From: Bacteroidota bacterium
GTDB taxonomy: Bacteria > Bacteroidota > Ignavibacteria > Kryptoniales > JAKASW01
Direction of reading: 5' to 3'
DNA length: 64,000 nucleotides
Assembly: GCA_021789975.1 (NCBI GenBank)
Contig: JAJYIT010000002.1
Coordinates: forward strand, 1 to 64,000
Part shown: positions 45,657 through 55,747 of the stretch, one piece after another
How positions within the stretch are numbered: the stretch's first letter is position 1
Layout: each line of letters begins with the position of its first letter
Notes under the pieces: model-generated
What the model saw: only the letters and a program-made list of their open reading frames with translations
Database searches by the model: none
Told to the model about the DNA's origin: nothing
Translations under genes and position numbers: made by a program

Positions 45657-47606
45657 TCAACTGCCCGAGATTGATCCCGACTCCCAGGTATTGTTATTAC
45701 GGTTGACGTCGGGAAGAACGTGGTTTGGATCAAGGACGACTCTTTCTACTTTCTCGTGTCCATACACCGGGAAGGTATATCTATTTCCATCATACCAAAT
45801 TTCCACAGGCAATTTATAAACCTTCGAAGTTCCATTTGCCAAAGTAACTTCCAACTGCGTGGGCATGACCAATCCACGGTTATTAGACAAGTATATCAGA
45901 GTGACTCCTGTGTCCGCTTTGACCGAATCGACCGCCTGGTCCAGTACGTGCGTTGAGTAGAACCACCCTCGCCAAAACCAGTTGAGACTTTCTGCAGTGT
46001 AATCCTGAATTGTCCGGAAAAAATCTGCCGGTTGTGGATGTTTGAATGCCCATCTTTTTATGTAAGCTTTGAAAGCTGGATCGAACAACTTCTGACCGAC
46101 AATGAATTCACGGAGGAGTCGAAGGCCGAAAGCAGTTTTGAAGTATTCGAGGAATCCAAGGTTTCGAGGCTTGATCTGATCGGCCCTGGTGTCGATCGGT
46201 TGATCGTTTACGGGCATCAGCATCCGTTTGGCGATAGAATCTGCTCTAAGCATTATGTTCTGCCTTGCCAGATCGCCGTAATAGTCATGGTTCGAGTAGT
46301 AGTTTATGAAAGTGTTAAAGCCTTCATCCATCCACGCATGTCGGCGCTCATCACTTCCGACGGTCATCGGGAACCAACTGTGACCAAATTCATGATCCGT
46401 TACGTTGTATAAATATTGTCCGCGTGCGTGAACAGAGCAGAAAACAATCATCGGATATTCCATACCACCCACGATGCCAGCCACGTTCGTTGCGACCGGA
46501 TATGGATAGTGATAGTACCTCGTCGAATAGAACATGAATGTGTGTCTCATCATCTGGATCACATCTTCCCATCCGGGGATCTTGGCGCTGTCTGCCTTGA
46601 TCCCTTCAGGGGGATAGACAGCCATCAACAGAATATTGTCCCAATGAGAAGCATCCCATACAAAAGCCTTAGATTCAGCCCATGTAAAATCGCGCACGTT
46701 TTCGGCATGGAACCTCCAGGTCATCTCGCCTGTACCGCGCGGCATTGTTTCCGGGTTGCCCATATCTGATATCGGAATAACGTGTACCGTTGAGTCAGTT
46801 TTCCGTGCCTCCTCAAGTCGCCTGAGTTCGGTTTTGGTCAGCACGTCTTTCGGATTCTGCAGTACGCCCGTAGCAACCACTATGTAGTCCCTCGGCACAG
46901 TGATGCTTACATCGAAGTGCCCATATTCCAGGTAAAACTCGCCTTCACCCAGATAAGGCAGAGGATTCCACCCATGTACGTCGTCATAGACATACATTCT
47001 CGGGTACCATTGCGCAATTTCATAAATTGTTCCGTCTTTGGGTTGAAACCGACCCATCCGGTCTGAGCCATAATGTGGTACAACGAAGCTCCATGCGATA
47101 TCGAGCTGCACCTTGCCGCCTCTTGGTGGAATTGAGCGCTCAAGGTAAATCTCCATCTTGGTATCGCTCACGATATATTTCGCAAGCGATCTCTTGCCGT
47201 CTTGAACGACTACTATTGATTGAAGGGAATCTCCACCGTTCTTGAATGCTCCTCTCCATCTGGCACGCGGGTTATCATATTCCAGATTTCCCCAGCTCCC
47301 TTCTTTAAAGAGATTCTGATCGAGCTGCAGCCAGAGGTGGGTCAAAGGATTTGGAGAGTTGTTGGTATAGGTAATAACCTCCCTTCCAGATATTCTGTCG
47401 GTGATCGTGTCGAGCCTGGCATCGATTCTGTAGTCTGCTCTTTGCTGCCAGTAGTCAGGTCCAGGACGGCCGTCAGCAGTTCGCACACTGTTTGGAGTAG
47501 GCAGGTGTAACGGTTCAAAAATATTGCCGCTAGACTGCGCCTGCGCTACGCCGAAACACAGAACGCACAGAAAGATAGCAGTGCTCATATTAAGCAATCG
47601 CTTCAT
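45657..47606 (-). CDS. M1-family zinc aminopeptidase, secreted
   Basis: A 649-residue exported metallopeptidase with a signal peptide ending at AQAQ. The zinc motif HEFGHSWF begins at His405, with Glu406 and His409, and the third ligand Glu428 lies in WMDEGF at the classical spacing. The exopeptidase substrate motif GGMEYP precedes it. The start at 47606 follows AAGGAGAACCC; the longer frame to 47672 lacks a signal peptide at its own N-terminus. It lies between the pst operon and the TonB-dependent receptor, so it may supply peptides or amino acids. Confidence 0.92.
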   Translation of the reverse strand: MKRLLNMSTAIFLCVLCFGVAQAQSSGNIFEPLHLPTPNSVRTADGRPGPDYWQQRADYRIDARLDTITDRISGREVITYTNNSPNPLTHLWLQLDQNLFKEGSWGNLEYDNPRARWRGAFKNGGDSLQSIVVVQDGKRSLAKYIVSDTKMEIYLERSIPPRGGKVQLDIAWSFVVPHYGSDRMGRFQPKDGTIYEIAQWYPRMYVYDDVHGWNPLPYLGEGEFYLEYGHFDVSITVPRDYIVVATGVLQNPKDVLTKTELRRLEEARKTDSTVHVIPISDMGNPETMPRGTGEMTWRFHAENVRDFTWAESKAFVWDASHWDNILLMAVYPPEGIKADSAKIPGWEDVIQMMRHTFMFYSTRYYHYPYPVATNVAGIVGGMEYPMIVFCSVHARGQYLYNVTDHEFGHSWFPMTVGSDERRHAWMDEGFNTFINYYSNHDYYGDLARQNIMLRADSIAKRMLMPVNDQPIDTRADQIKPRNLGFLEYFKTAFGLRLLREFIVGQKLFDPAFKAYIKRWAFKHPQPADFFRTIQDYTAESLNWFWRGWFYSTHVLDQAVDSVKADTGVTLIYLSNNRGLVMPTQLEVTLANGTSKVYKLPVEIWYDGNRYTFPVYGHEKVERVVLDPNHVLPDVNRNNNTWESGSISGS

Positions 47607-47801
47607 AGTTGGGTTCTCCTTCGTGTGGTGGGACAAAGAGAGGTTGGATGCAATAGAAATAGTCGCCTTCAAACTCCCATCTGGTAATAGAGACTACGAT
47701 ACCCTGGAATTCGGGTAAGAACAATCGAAACAGACGAATCGGATCTGAAAAGGTTCGTTAAAGAGTGAGGCTTGAAACGAGGTAGGATGCGACAACGAAG
47801 C

Positions 47802-48578
47802 TTAGCCGAATCTGCCTGTGATGTAGTCCTCAGTCTGCTTTTTCTTTGGCCTGGTGAACATGTCACGGGTGTCGCTGAATTCCACAAGTTCCCCCAAATA
47901 GAAGAAGGCAGTAAAGCTGCTCACCCTTGCTGCCTGCTGCATGTTGTGTGTAACGATTACGATCGTATACAGTTCCTTTAGCTGGAAGATGAGCTCCTCG
48001 ATCTTGGCGGTTGAAATCGGATCGAGTGCACTAGCGGGTTCATCCATGAGGATGACTTCCGGGTTCACCGCGAGGGTCCTTGCGATGCAGAGTCTCTGCT
48101 GCTGACCTCCAGACAGGCTGGCTCCCGATTTCTTCAGCGAATCTTTCACTTCGTCCCACAGCGCTGCCTGCAAAAGGGTGCGCTCGACCACGTCGTTGAG
48201 TTCTTTTCTGGAATGCCTCCCCATCAGTTTCAGACCGGCAGCAACGTTATCATAGATTGACATGGTAGGAAAAGGATTTGGCTTCTGAAAGACCATACCT
48301 ATTTTACGTCTGACGAGTACAGGATCTATGTTCGAAGCATAAATGTCCTGACCGTCAACAAGGACTCTGCCAGTGATCCTGGCATTCTTTGCCAGTTCAT
48401 GCATGCGATTCAAGGTCCTCAAGAATGTGGTCTTGCCACATCCGGATGGACCGATGAATGCAGTTACTTCATTTTTTGGAATAGAAATGTCGATTCCCTT
48501 TAGTACTTGGACGCTTCCGAAGTATGCTTTCAAGTCTTCAGTCAGGATTCCGGCAAAATGATTTGGGTTGTCGGTCAT
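47802..48578 (-). CDS. pstB: phosphate ABC transporter ATPase PstB
   Basis: ATPase of the high-affinity phosphate importer, 258 residues. It has Walker A (GPSGCGKTT), the PstB-specific [17 protein letters not shown], signature [16 protein letters not shown] and Walker B ([15 protein letters not shown]). Membership is secure because of the Q-loop KPNPFP motif. It overlaps pstA by 4 bp and is the last gene of pstCAB. No phoU follows. Confidence 0.97.
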   Translation of the reverse strand: MTDNPNHFAGILTEDLKAYFGSVQVLKGIDISIPKNEVTAFIGPSGCGKTTFLRTLNRMHELAKNARITGRVLVDGQDIYASNIDPVLVRRKIGMVFQKPNPFPTMSIYDNVAAGLKLMGRHSRKELNDVVERTLLQAALWDEVKDSLKKSGASLSGGQQQRLCIARTLAVNPEVILMDEPASALDPISTAKIEELIFQLKELYTIVIVTHNMQQAARVSSFTAFFYLGELVEFSDTRDMFTRPKKKQTEDYITGRFG

Positions 48579-49477
48579 AAGGTGTGTTCGTATTTCTGCT
48601 TTGAAAAAGCCCTAACTCCCATATTGACGATCAGTATTGCCATGACCAGGACAAGTGCCCCGGCCCATGCCTGTCTATGCCAGTCACGATACGGCGAGAT
48701 GGCATAATTAAAAATCTGAACAGGTAGAGTAGAGATCGGTTCTGAGAGGCTGTAACTGTAGAATGCATTGTTAAAACTCGTGAAAAGAAGTGGAGCGGTC
48801 TCACCAAGAACTCTAGCGACTGCCAGCAATATGCCCGTGACAATTCCACTCTTCGCGCTTCGCAATACAACCGAAAGTACTGTCCTCCAATAGGGCACAC
48901 CGAGTGCCAGCGATGCTTCACGAATCGAAGTTGGGACTGTTTGAAGCATCTCGTCGGTCGTCCTGATAATGGTCGGTATCATCATGACTCCAAGGGCAAA
49001 TCCACCGGCTATCGCCGAGAAGCTTTTCATCGGAAGAACAACGACGGTATACGCGAATACGCCCGTGACTATCGATGGCGTACCGTTAAGTACGTCGGCA
49101 ACGAATCTTGTTACGGTGGAAAGTTTGCTGTGTGGAAATTCCCCAAGATATATTCCACCCAGGAGGCCGATAGGTATGCCCATCGCTGATGCGAGTCCGA
49201 CGACGTAAAGCGAACCTATGATGGCATTTCCCATCCCACCGCCGATTTCACCAACCGGAGCGGGCCTGTGAATGAAGAAATTCAGGTTAACAGATGAGGC
49301 TCCCTTGTAAAAAAGGTAGCCGACTATCAGGAGCAATGGAAGAAGAACTATCAGAATGCTCGATGAGAATAGGACCGTGAACAACGTGTTGGATATCTTG
49401 CGGCGCCAATAAACGAAGCCGCTCCCCGAAAGTACGGTTCTTCTTACCTGCTCTGTGTGGTTCGCCATATCAGCCAC
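48575..49477 (-). CDS. pstA: phosphate ABC transporter permease PstA
   Basis: Inner-membrane permease of the Pst system, 300 residues, with six predicted helices. The binding-protein-dependent transport motif is seen in [30 protein letters not shown], and the start region has [24 protein letters not shown]. The first 34 bp overlap the end of pstC, so the real start may be the second methionine (49468). Confidence 0.96.
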   Translation of the reverse strand: MADMANHTEQVRRTVLSGSGFVYWRRKISNTLFTVLFSSSILIVLLPLLLIVGYLFYKGASSVNLNFFIHRPAPVGEIGGGMGNAIIGSLYVVGLASAMGIPIGLLGGIYLGEFPHSKLSTVTRFVADVLNGTPSIVTGVFAYTVVVLPMKSFSAIAGGFALGVMMIPTIIRTTDEMLQTVPTSIREASLALGVPYWRTVLSVVLRSAKSGIVTGILLAVARVLGETAPLLFTSFNNAFYSYSLSEPISTLPVQIFNYAISPYRDWHRQAWAGALVLVMAILIVNMGVRAFSKQKYEHTL

Positions 49478-50415
49478 CTTGCTGCACCATTCACGATCAG
49501 CGTTATGAGAAGTAGGATGAAAGCAACGGCCACCAATGCCGACAGATAGGAAGATGTGGTAGCTTCAGTGAATTCATTTGCAATCACCGCAGCCATCGAA
49601 TAACCGGGGTCAAGTAATGAAAGACTCATCTTGGGGGTGTTTCCGATGACCATTGTCACCGCCATCGTCTCTCCCAAAGCTCGCGCAAGGGCCAGGACTA
49701 TCGAGCCCGATATCCCGCTTTTAGCAAACGGCAAGGAAACCCGCTTCACTGTCTCCCATCTTGTCGCGCCCAGCGCATACATCCCCTCTTTCAGAGGAAC
49801 CGGAACTGTACTCAATACTTCTGTGGAAACGGAAATGATGAAAGGTACTATCATTATGGCAAGTATCAGCGATGCCGTGAGCATTCCAATGCCGAGCGGG
49901 TACCCTTTGAAGAACGGAAGATATCCGAATGCGTCCTGAAGAAACGGCTCGACGGTCATCGCCATAAGCGGCGAGAGCACAAAGATTCCCCACAGGCCAT
50001 AAACAACGCTCGGTATTCCCGCCAACAATTCGACGAGGGGTTGCAGCAATCGTCTCAACCATTTCGGCGAAAGCTCTGCCAGGAAAATCGCCGTACCAAC
50101 TCCGAGAGGAGTCGCAATAAGCAGAGACACAAACGAGGTCACAAGCGTGCCATAGATAAAGGGGAGTGCACCGAACACGCCTGTCACGGGATCCCAGGTC
50201 GTCCCCTTTATGAACCCCCAAAACCCAAGATTGTGAAATGCCAGTTGGGAGGACAAGTATAGTTGCAAACCGAGCCAAACGAGCAAGACAATCACAACAA
50301 AAGCGAACATGCCGACAACGAGTTTGAAAACATTGTCGGGTCGAACAAAGGTCCGTTTTTCAAATTTCAATTCAGGGGATTGAAGTGCTGGCACATCTTG
50401 GATTTCCAGAGCCAT
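49444..50415 (-). CDS. pstC: phosphate ABC transporter permease PstC
   Basis: Inner-membrane permease partner of PstA, 323 residues. It has the FGALPFIYGTLVTSFVSLLIATPLGVG region and the EAA-type loop VPLKEGMYALGATRWETVKRVSLPFAKSGISG. It is the first gene of pstCAB. The periplasmic binding protein PstS is not encoded here. A run of four 11-bp repeats sits 34 bp upstream, which implies phosphate regulation of the operon. Confidence 0.96.
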   Translation of the reverse strand: MALEIQDVPALQSPELKFEKRTFVRPDNVFKLVVGMFAFVVIVLLVWLGLQLYLSSQLAFHNLGFWGFIKGTTWDPVTGVFGALPFIYGTLVTSFVSLLIATPLGVGTAIFLAELSPKWLRRLLQPLVELLAGIPSVVYGLWGIFVLSPLMAMTVEPFLQDAFGYLPFFKGYPLGIGMLTASLILAIMIVPFIISVSTEVLSTVPVPLKEGMYALGATRWETVKRVSLPFAKSGISGSIVLALARALGETMAVTMVIGNTPKMSLSLLDPGYSMAAVIANEFTEATTSSYLSALVAVAFILLLITLIVNGAARWLIWRTTQSR

Positions 50416-50448
50416 GTAATCAAAGTAGCCAGAAGCATTTAATTGCAG

Positions 50449-50486
50449 GTTAAGTAAATGTTAAGAAAGTGTTAACTCCTGTTTAA
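50449..50486 (-). promoter_or_regulatory. Pho-type box upstream of pstC, four direct repeats (predicted)
   Basis: GTTAA at 50449, 50460 and 50471, and TTTAA at 50482, recur at exactly 11 bp. Read toward pstC the series is TTAAA, TTAAC, TTAAC, TTAAC with five- to six-base spacers. Two of the gaps give a full TTAACA. This is the arrangement bound by OmpR-family phosphate regulators and it precedes a phosphate transporter, so the call is strong for a predicted site. Confidence 0.7.
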
Positions 50487-50487
50487 C

Positions 50488-52632
50488 TTACGGTAAACCC
50501 CAGATCTTCCGCGTTACCCATTCGATTCCAAGTAGCAAAATGACCAATCCCAGGAGCGGAAGTGAAGTCAACACTTCGAACCGATGCGAAGTTGAAAGTG
50601 CTACCGGCCTTTTCATCTCAGGGTCGAGAGTGAAATTGCCCTTTTCAAATTCTTGAGCAGTCATGAACTTACCTCCCGTCAGTGCAGCAATCTGCTCCAA
50701 CAGTTGTGCATTCATAGACGGCTGTAGAAACTCTCTATTCAACGGGGCTACCACTACCGATCCGCTGTCAACCCCGACAACCTGTCCGTCCTGCAGAGCT
50801 TTCGCAACGAAAGTGTATTTCCCCGCTCCAATTCCCGCAGTACTCGCGCTGTAGCCTCCATCACCGCGCGGAGCGAGTTCGAAATTTGCCACGCTCTCCA
50901 ACGAGGCGTCGTCGATGAGACTTACGTCCACAGTTGCACTACTTACCGGGACACCTGATTGGTCAACAAGAAGGGAGCTGAATCTTATGTTTTCGGAAGG
51001 AGCATATATCTTCCTGTCGGTGTGCACTGAGAGAAGCCTCTGGTTCCCACTCGTCAAAACAGTTCTCAAAACTGTCTTAAGGAAATCCTTGAGGAAGTCT
51101 TGCGACAAACCACTGACAGGACTCATCAACTGAAGACGCCAAATACCGTACGCGAGAAATGCAGCGCTTCTCTCGGCAGGATTTACAACAAAGAGCGGAT
51201 AGTTCAATAAATTTCCGCTTAGCACAGGATAAGCCAACACTACTGAGCCGGGATGTGGAACCACAATAGTTTTCTGGTAATAAATCGGGGGAAAGAAATT
51301 CGAATTCTCCGAGATCAGCGTATAGAGCGGCTGTAAACTCAGCGGTATTGATCCGGACGCTGCAGAAGAAACTCCGACCTGGAACTCGCCTTCCTGGAAA
51401 CCTTGCACAGCGATAGGAAGACGCGGTAGTTTGGCCAATGCTGCTGGGGAGAAGTTCTTTCCCGCAAAGTACACGTACGGAATTCCAGTCGTCCGCAATC
51501 GGTCGGCAATACGGCTTAATGTCTGCAGAGAGTGAGTATTAGGAAAATCATAAAGACAGATTGCATCGAACTTATGTCCGAGTATTTCATCAGCATCCTT
51601 TTCAAAGAACTCATTTCCGCTTTTCTGAACCAGAAGTTTTACCTCAAAGTCCTGTGAACCTTCTATGTTTCGTCTCAAAAAAGCGGCATCAGAAGCCGGT
51701 TCGCCTGCAACAAGCAGGACTGAGAATTTTCCTTTTTGGACATATGCCGTGGTCGATGCGGTATTATTCTTGCTGCTAAATTCACCGGTTTGTGGAGGAA
51801 CGCTGACCGTGAAGACGTGCGTCCCAACTTTGACCGGTGTATAGTCAAACGAGACTTCGACGTCACCTTTTTGAGGCAGTACAATTTCTTTATTGCCCAC
51901 TTCTCTTCCGTTTTCCAGAAGATGAACCACCGCGGTCCTGCCTTCGAAACCGTGGGAGTTAATGATCGCCTTAACTGCACTTTTCTTCCCAGCATACATA
52001 ACGGGGGCAGGAATGACCTGTCGTACAATTATGTCCTTTGGTGTGGTCGAGTCGCCTACACCAACGGTATACACCGGATATTGGATAGCCCTCGCCACAT
52101 CTACAGGACTCCCCCCCTCGTTGTAATCACCATCAGTGAGGAGAATTGAGAAGGCAACGCCGTTGTTCATGCCCATCTCTGAAGTCGACAATAACGCAGA
52201 AGCTATATTCGTGCTGGTCTGGTTATAACTCAATGAATCGATGGGAACTCTTTTCAGTACCCCGTTCCCAAACGGGACTGGAACAACGTCGAAGTACCTT
52301 CTCAACGTATCCATCTCATCGCTGTGCAAAATTTCCTCGATTACTTGTGAACGCGGAATGCCAGCTTCTTTTATAGACATACTCTGGGAATCATCCAACA
52401 AAAGAAACACATCACGTTTCTTCTCGTGGAAATGTACTAAGCTCGTTACGAGATTAGCTGCTGCCAGGAAAAGGATGAATATTACCAGCCCTCTCAGTAA
52501 ACCGAGGAATGATTTCCTCCCGCGCGAAAGGTTCTCAACTCTCGCATACATTAGATACGCGAGTCCCAAAGCAACGGTTGCAAAGGCGATGAATAAGTAG
52601 ATAGGAAGATCGAAGTGAATTTGAAAATTCAT
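50488..52632 (-). CDS. membrane protein with von Willebrand-type domain
   Basis: A 714-residue membrane protein with two N-terminal helices (residues 9-30 and 42-66). A von Willebrand A-like metal site is visible in FLLLDDSQSMS near 76-86 and in LLTDGDYNEGG. A long periplasmic region has beta-sandwich and glutamine-amidotransferase-like segments, and a C-terminal helix (PLLGLVILLLGIEWV) closes the protein. The form matches BatA-like or DUF4159-type aerotolerance-related proteins, but membership is loose. Its stop lies inside the fourth Pho repeat region (50488), and its start overlaps the subtilisin gene's end by 4 bp. Confidence 0.78.
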   Translation of the reverse strand: MNFQIHFDLPIYLFIAFATVALGLAYLMYARVENLSRGRKSFLGLLRGLVIFILFLAAANLVTSLVHFHEKKRDVFLLLDDSQSMSIKEAGIPRSQVIEEILHSDEMDTLRRYFDVVPVPFGNGVLKRVPIDSLSYNQTSTNIASALLSTSEMGMNNGVAFSILLTDGDYNEGGSPVDVARAIQYPVYTVGVGDSTTPKDIIVRQVIPAPVMYAGKKSAVKAIINSHGFEGRTAVVHLLENGREVGNKEIVLPQKGDVEVSFDYTPVKVGTHVFTVSVPPQTGEFSSKNNTASTTAYVQKGKFSVLLVAGEPASDAAFLRRNIEGSQDFEVKLLVQKSGNEFFEKDADEILGHKFDAICLYDFPNTHSLQTLSRIADRLRTTGIPYVYFAGKNFSPAALAKLPRLPIAVQGFQEGEFQVGVSSAASGSIPLSLQPLYTLISENSNFFPPIYYQKTIVVPHPGSVVLAYPVLSGNLLNYPLFVVNPAERSAAFLAYGIWRLQLMSPVSGLSQDFLKDFLKTVLRTVLTSGNQRLLSVHTDRKIYAPSENIRFSSLLVDQSGVPVSSATVDVSLIDDASLESVANFELAPRGDGGYSASTAGIGAGKYTFVAKALQDGQVVGVDSGSVVVAPLNREFLQPSMNAQLLEQIAALTGGKFMTAQEFEKGNFTLDPEMKRPVALSTSHRFEVLTSLPLLGLVILLLGIEWVTRKIWGLP

Positions 52633-54746
52633 TTCAAGAACAACGACTTGACTACCTTCACAGCTCCGTTCACTTGGACCTTGACAAGGTAAATGCCGCT
52701 CGCCACCTGTTCTCCATTACCCCTGTCACCGTTCCAAACGAATTCCTGGTAACCCGATGGGAGCGTACCGGAGAAGACCGTTTTGACCTTCCTACCAAGG
52801 ACATCATACACTTCAATGTTCACGGCCGATGAGTTTCTCAAAACGAAGCTTATATGAGTTCCGGTATTGAACGGGTTCGGATATGCATCAAACATAACAA
52901 AGCTTTGCTCTGACGTAACAGGATAAAGCTTCCAACCCGTGGCCGCAAAGGGTTTCTTAGCGCCGTCGTATGGAACATCTAAGGACTTCCCTGCCGAGTC
53001 CTGAAAATCAAAGTAGAAGTAGACCTGACTGGTCAGAGACTTTGGGCTGGGGATTCGGAAAGCATACTGGTTCAATGAATCTGTTGTGAAGACTGGTGCA
53101 GAAAAGTAGTTCACGCCGTCGAAAGAATAGAATGCTTTGCTGAGCGACACGTTGATCCCGTTCGTACTATATGCTCTCGTAGCGACATAGGAGACTGAGT
53201 CGACAGACCAATTCGAAAAGTCATTTGGGCTAACGAAACCGAGTGCATTCATCGCGTTCCAGGCATTCACGATTCCCCATCCATAGAAGTCATTCGGATA
53301 AAGCAGCGTATCTGAACCGGCAGCACTCATGTTCTCGACAGCAGTTCTCTTCAGGAGATCGATCACTTGCATGGGGGTAAAGTTCGGGCGCACGTTGAGT
53401 ATCATTGCGGCGATCCCCGCAGTTATCGGAGTAGAAAAGGATGTTCCCGATTCGTACGCATATGTGTCCGGGCCGGGCACTACGGCCACATAATCACCTA
53501 CTCCGTCGGCCACAAGGTCGGGTTTTGTTCTACCATCGTTGGTCGGCCCTGTCGAACTGAAATAGGCAAGCTTCCCGGTTAAGTCGACCGCGCCAACCGA
53601 AATTATACTGTCTGCATCTGCCGGCGTATCCATGGTTCCGACCACACCGTTCCCGTTCCCCTCGTTCCCCATGGCTTGTACTACCACCACTCCAAGCTCG
53701 GCTGCGCGCGTCGCGGCCCTGCTGCAAAGGGCGGTACGTCCGTTAAAGTCTCCGCGAGACCAGAAATACGACTGGGCTGAATCAACTGCCCCGGAAGAAT
53801 CGACAAATATACTGTAGGCAACCGATGAGGACACGACATCTACTCCCCTGGCTTCCATCCACTCAATTCCTTCGACCCAATTGTCCTCTTCCCATTTGAA
53901 GTCGGTCACCGGAACATACTCCGTTTTCGCAAGCATGAAATCCGCGCCATAGGCCACACCGATCAGATCACCCGGTGCATAACCACCTAATACAGATAAC
54001 GTGGATGTGCCATGATTATCCTGGTCTTGTGCATCTGGTGGGTTGTTATTCGGCTGATTGCGAGTAAGGGAATCGTGTTGAATGAAATCGTGTTCACCCA
54101 CTATCCTTACATGAGCAAGAGCATCGTGGGCATTATAGCGGAAACCTGTATCAAGCATGCCCACCAACACGCCCTGACCATTGATGCCGAGAGCTTGCAC
54201 CTCCGGAATTCGGCTAAGGTTGAGCTGACTATATGATGGCCCGTAGAAGCTTGAGTCACCCGGTTGCGTTGAGGAAGACACCTTAAACAGCCTCGGCGGC
54301 GCGGCTGTGGGAGTCTCGGGACCGACAGGAATCGAGAACACCGGTATATGTCTCATAGCCATGACAAAGGGAAGCCGCTCGGCTCTCACCAGATGCGAAG
54401 AATCTGTCTCGACAACTGCGGCATTGAACCAACGGCTCTCACCGACAACATCAAGTCCCGCACTGCGCAGGCTGTCAAGATACGGTTGATAAACTGGGAA
54501 ATCCGCCTGTGAAACGACTCGCGACAAAGGAAGCACTTTCAACCTGCGGTTTATAGCACGCTTTGTCAAGTATCCATGCTCAAGGAGGTACTGCTCGGCA
54601 CCTCCTACACCGGACTTGTCGAGGTATTCCTGTGCGTTAGGTTTGCCCTTGAAAAATATCCAGTACTTGCCCTCTGCCCATCCGTCATTAACAAACGGAC
54701 TGAAGAGCCCGGAAACAAGGATGCCCGAGAGCAGGATTCGCTTCAC
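52629..54746 (-). CDS. secreted subtilisin-like (S8) protease with type IX sorting domain
   Basis: A 705-residue exported serine protease with the complete catalytic triad: Asp199 (GMLDTGFRYN), His245 (NHGTSTLS) and Ser436 (GTSFSTPITAG). An N-terminal region of about 190 residues contains the inhibitor-like propeptide. The last 85 residues (YPNPFNTGTHISFVL, IEVYDVLGRKV, FVWNGDRGNGEQVASGIYLVKV, SLFLK) form the type IX C-terminal domain that directs export and cell-surface attachment. It overlaps moxR by 4 bp at one end and the von Willebrand protein by 4 bp at the other. Confidence 0.92.
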   Translation of the reverse strand: MKRILLSGILVSGLFSPFVNDGWAEGKYWIFFKGKPNAQEYLDKSGVGGAEQYLLEHGYLTKRAINRRLKVLPLSRVVSQADFPVYQPYLDSLRSAGLDVVGESRWFNAAVVETDSSHLVRAERLPFVMAMRHIPVFSIPVGPETPTAAPPRLFKVSSSTQPGDSSFYGPSYSQLNLSRIPEVQALGINGQGVLVGMLDTGFRYNAHDALAHVRIVGEHDFIQHDSLTRNQPNNNPPDAQDQDNHGTSTLSVLGGYAPGDLIGVAYGADFMLAKTEYVPVTDFKWEEDNWVEGIEWMEARGVDVVSSSVAYSIFVDSSGAVDSAQSYFWSRGDFNGRTALCSRAATRAAELGVVVVQAMGNEGNGNGVVGTMDTPADADSIISVGAVDLTGKLAYFSSTGPTNDGRTKPDLVADGVGDYVAVVPGPDTYAYESGTSFSTPITAGIAAMILNVRPNFTPMQVIDLLKRTAVENMSAAGSDTLLYPNDFYGWGIVNAWNAMNALGFVSPNDFSNWSVDSVSYVATRAYSTNGINVSLSKAFYSFDGVNYFSAPVFTTDSLNQYAFRIPSPKSLTSQVYFYFDFQDSAGKSLDVPYDGAKKPFAATGWKLYPVTSEQSFVMFDAYPNPFNTGTHISFVLRNSSAVNIEVYDVLGRKVKTVFSGTLPSGYQEFVWNGDRGNGEQVASGIYLVKVQVNGAVKVVKSLFLK

Positions 54747-55747
54747 CTTTCAAGCAGTCGGCGAATTAAATCAGTGGTTGACAAATTTTCGGCTTCGGCA
54801 TTGAAGTTTGTAATTATCCTATGCCTCAGCACGGGTAGAGCGGCTTTCTTCACGTCTTCGATGTCGGGGCTTAATCGGTTGTCCATTGCCGCGATTGCCT
54901 TTGAGCCGAGTATTAAGTATTGTGATGCTCTTGGGCCAGCACCGTAGTTAACGAATTGTCTTACGTAATCAGGTGCGGCCGAATTTCGTGGACGCGTTCT
55001 ATTCGCGAGATCAACCGCGAATTTTATGACCGAATCAGAAACCGGCACGCGTCTTACCAACCCCTGGAAATACAAAATGTCTGCGCCTTCAACTACCTTC
55101 TTCACCTCCGGTGCATAGTCCCCTGTCGTAGATTGGACGATCTTAACTTCTTCCTCGAATGAAGGATAATCGAGCCAAAGATTGAACATGAACCTATCCA
55201 ATTGTGCTTCGGGGAGCGGATAGGTTCCCTCCTGCTCAATCGGGTTTTGTGTGGCGAGTACAAAGAAGGGCTGTTCGAGATGAAACGTTTGCCCTGCTGC
55301 GGTCACTCTGTTTTCCTGCATTGCTTCCAGGAGAGCACTCTGAGTCTTAGGCGGGGTACGATTTATTTCGTCCGCCAGGATAATATTCCCAAAGAGAGGG
55401 CCCTTCACAAATCTGAATCCTCGCTCTCCGGTTGTCACATTATCTTCCAGGATTTCCGTGCCGGTTATATCGCTCGGCATCAGGTCAGGCGTAAACTGAA
55501 TTCGGCTGAACTTCAGGTTCAGAGCATCTGCAAGGGTTTTCACCAGCAGCGTCTTCGCGAGACCAGGAACTCCTATTAACAGACAGTGGCCACGCGATAG
55601 TACTGTCACAAAGATTTGTTTTACAATCTCATCTTGTCCCACTATTACCTTGGCGACCTCACTGCGGAGCTTGACAAAGCCCGCGTTCAGTTCGGATATT
55701 CCCTCTACGTCGGAGACTCGTCTCTCTCTTACGCTTGTCTGACTCAA
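54743..55747 (-). CDS. MoxR-family AAA+ ATPase
   Basis: A 334-residue chaperone-like ATPase with Walker A (GVPGLAKTLLVKTLA), Walker B (ILADEINR), sensor motif (LATQNPIEQEGTYPLPEAQLDRF) and the C-terminal lid. MoxR proteins usually act with a DUF58 and a von Willebrand protein to mature a substrate. Here a subtilisin gene stands in between, and no DUF58 gene is visible. It overlaps the upstream M16 gene by 4 bp. Confidence 0.92.
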   Translation of the reverse strand: MSQTSVRERRVSDVEGISELNAGFVKLRSEVAKVIVGQDEIVKQIFVTVLSRGHCLLIGVPGLAKTLLVKTLADALNLKFSRIQFTPDLMPSDITGTEILEDNVTTGERGFRFVKGPLFGNIILADEINRTPPKTQSALLEAMQENRVTAAGQTFHLEQPFFVLATQNPIEQEGTYPLPEAQLDRFMFNLWLDYPSFEEEVKIVQSTTGDYAPEVKKVVEGADILYFQGLVRRVPVSDSVIKFAVDLANRTRPRNSAAPDYVRQFVNYGAGPRASQYLILGSKAIAAMDNRLSPDIEDVKKAALPVLRHRIITNFNAEAENLSTTDLIRRLLER

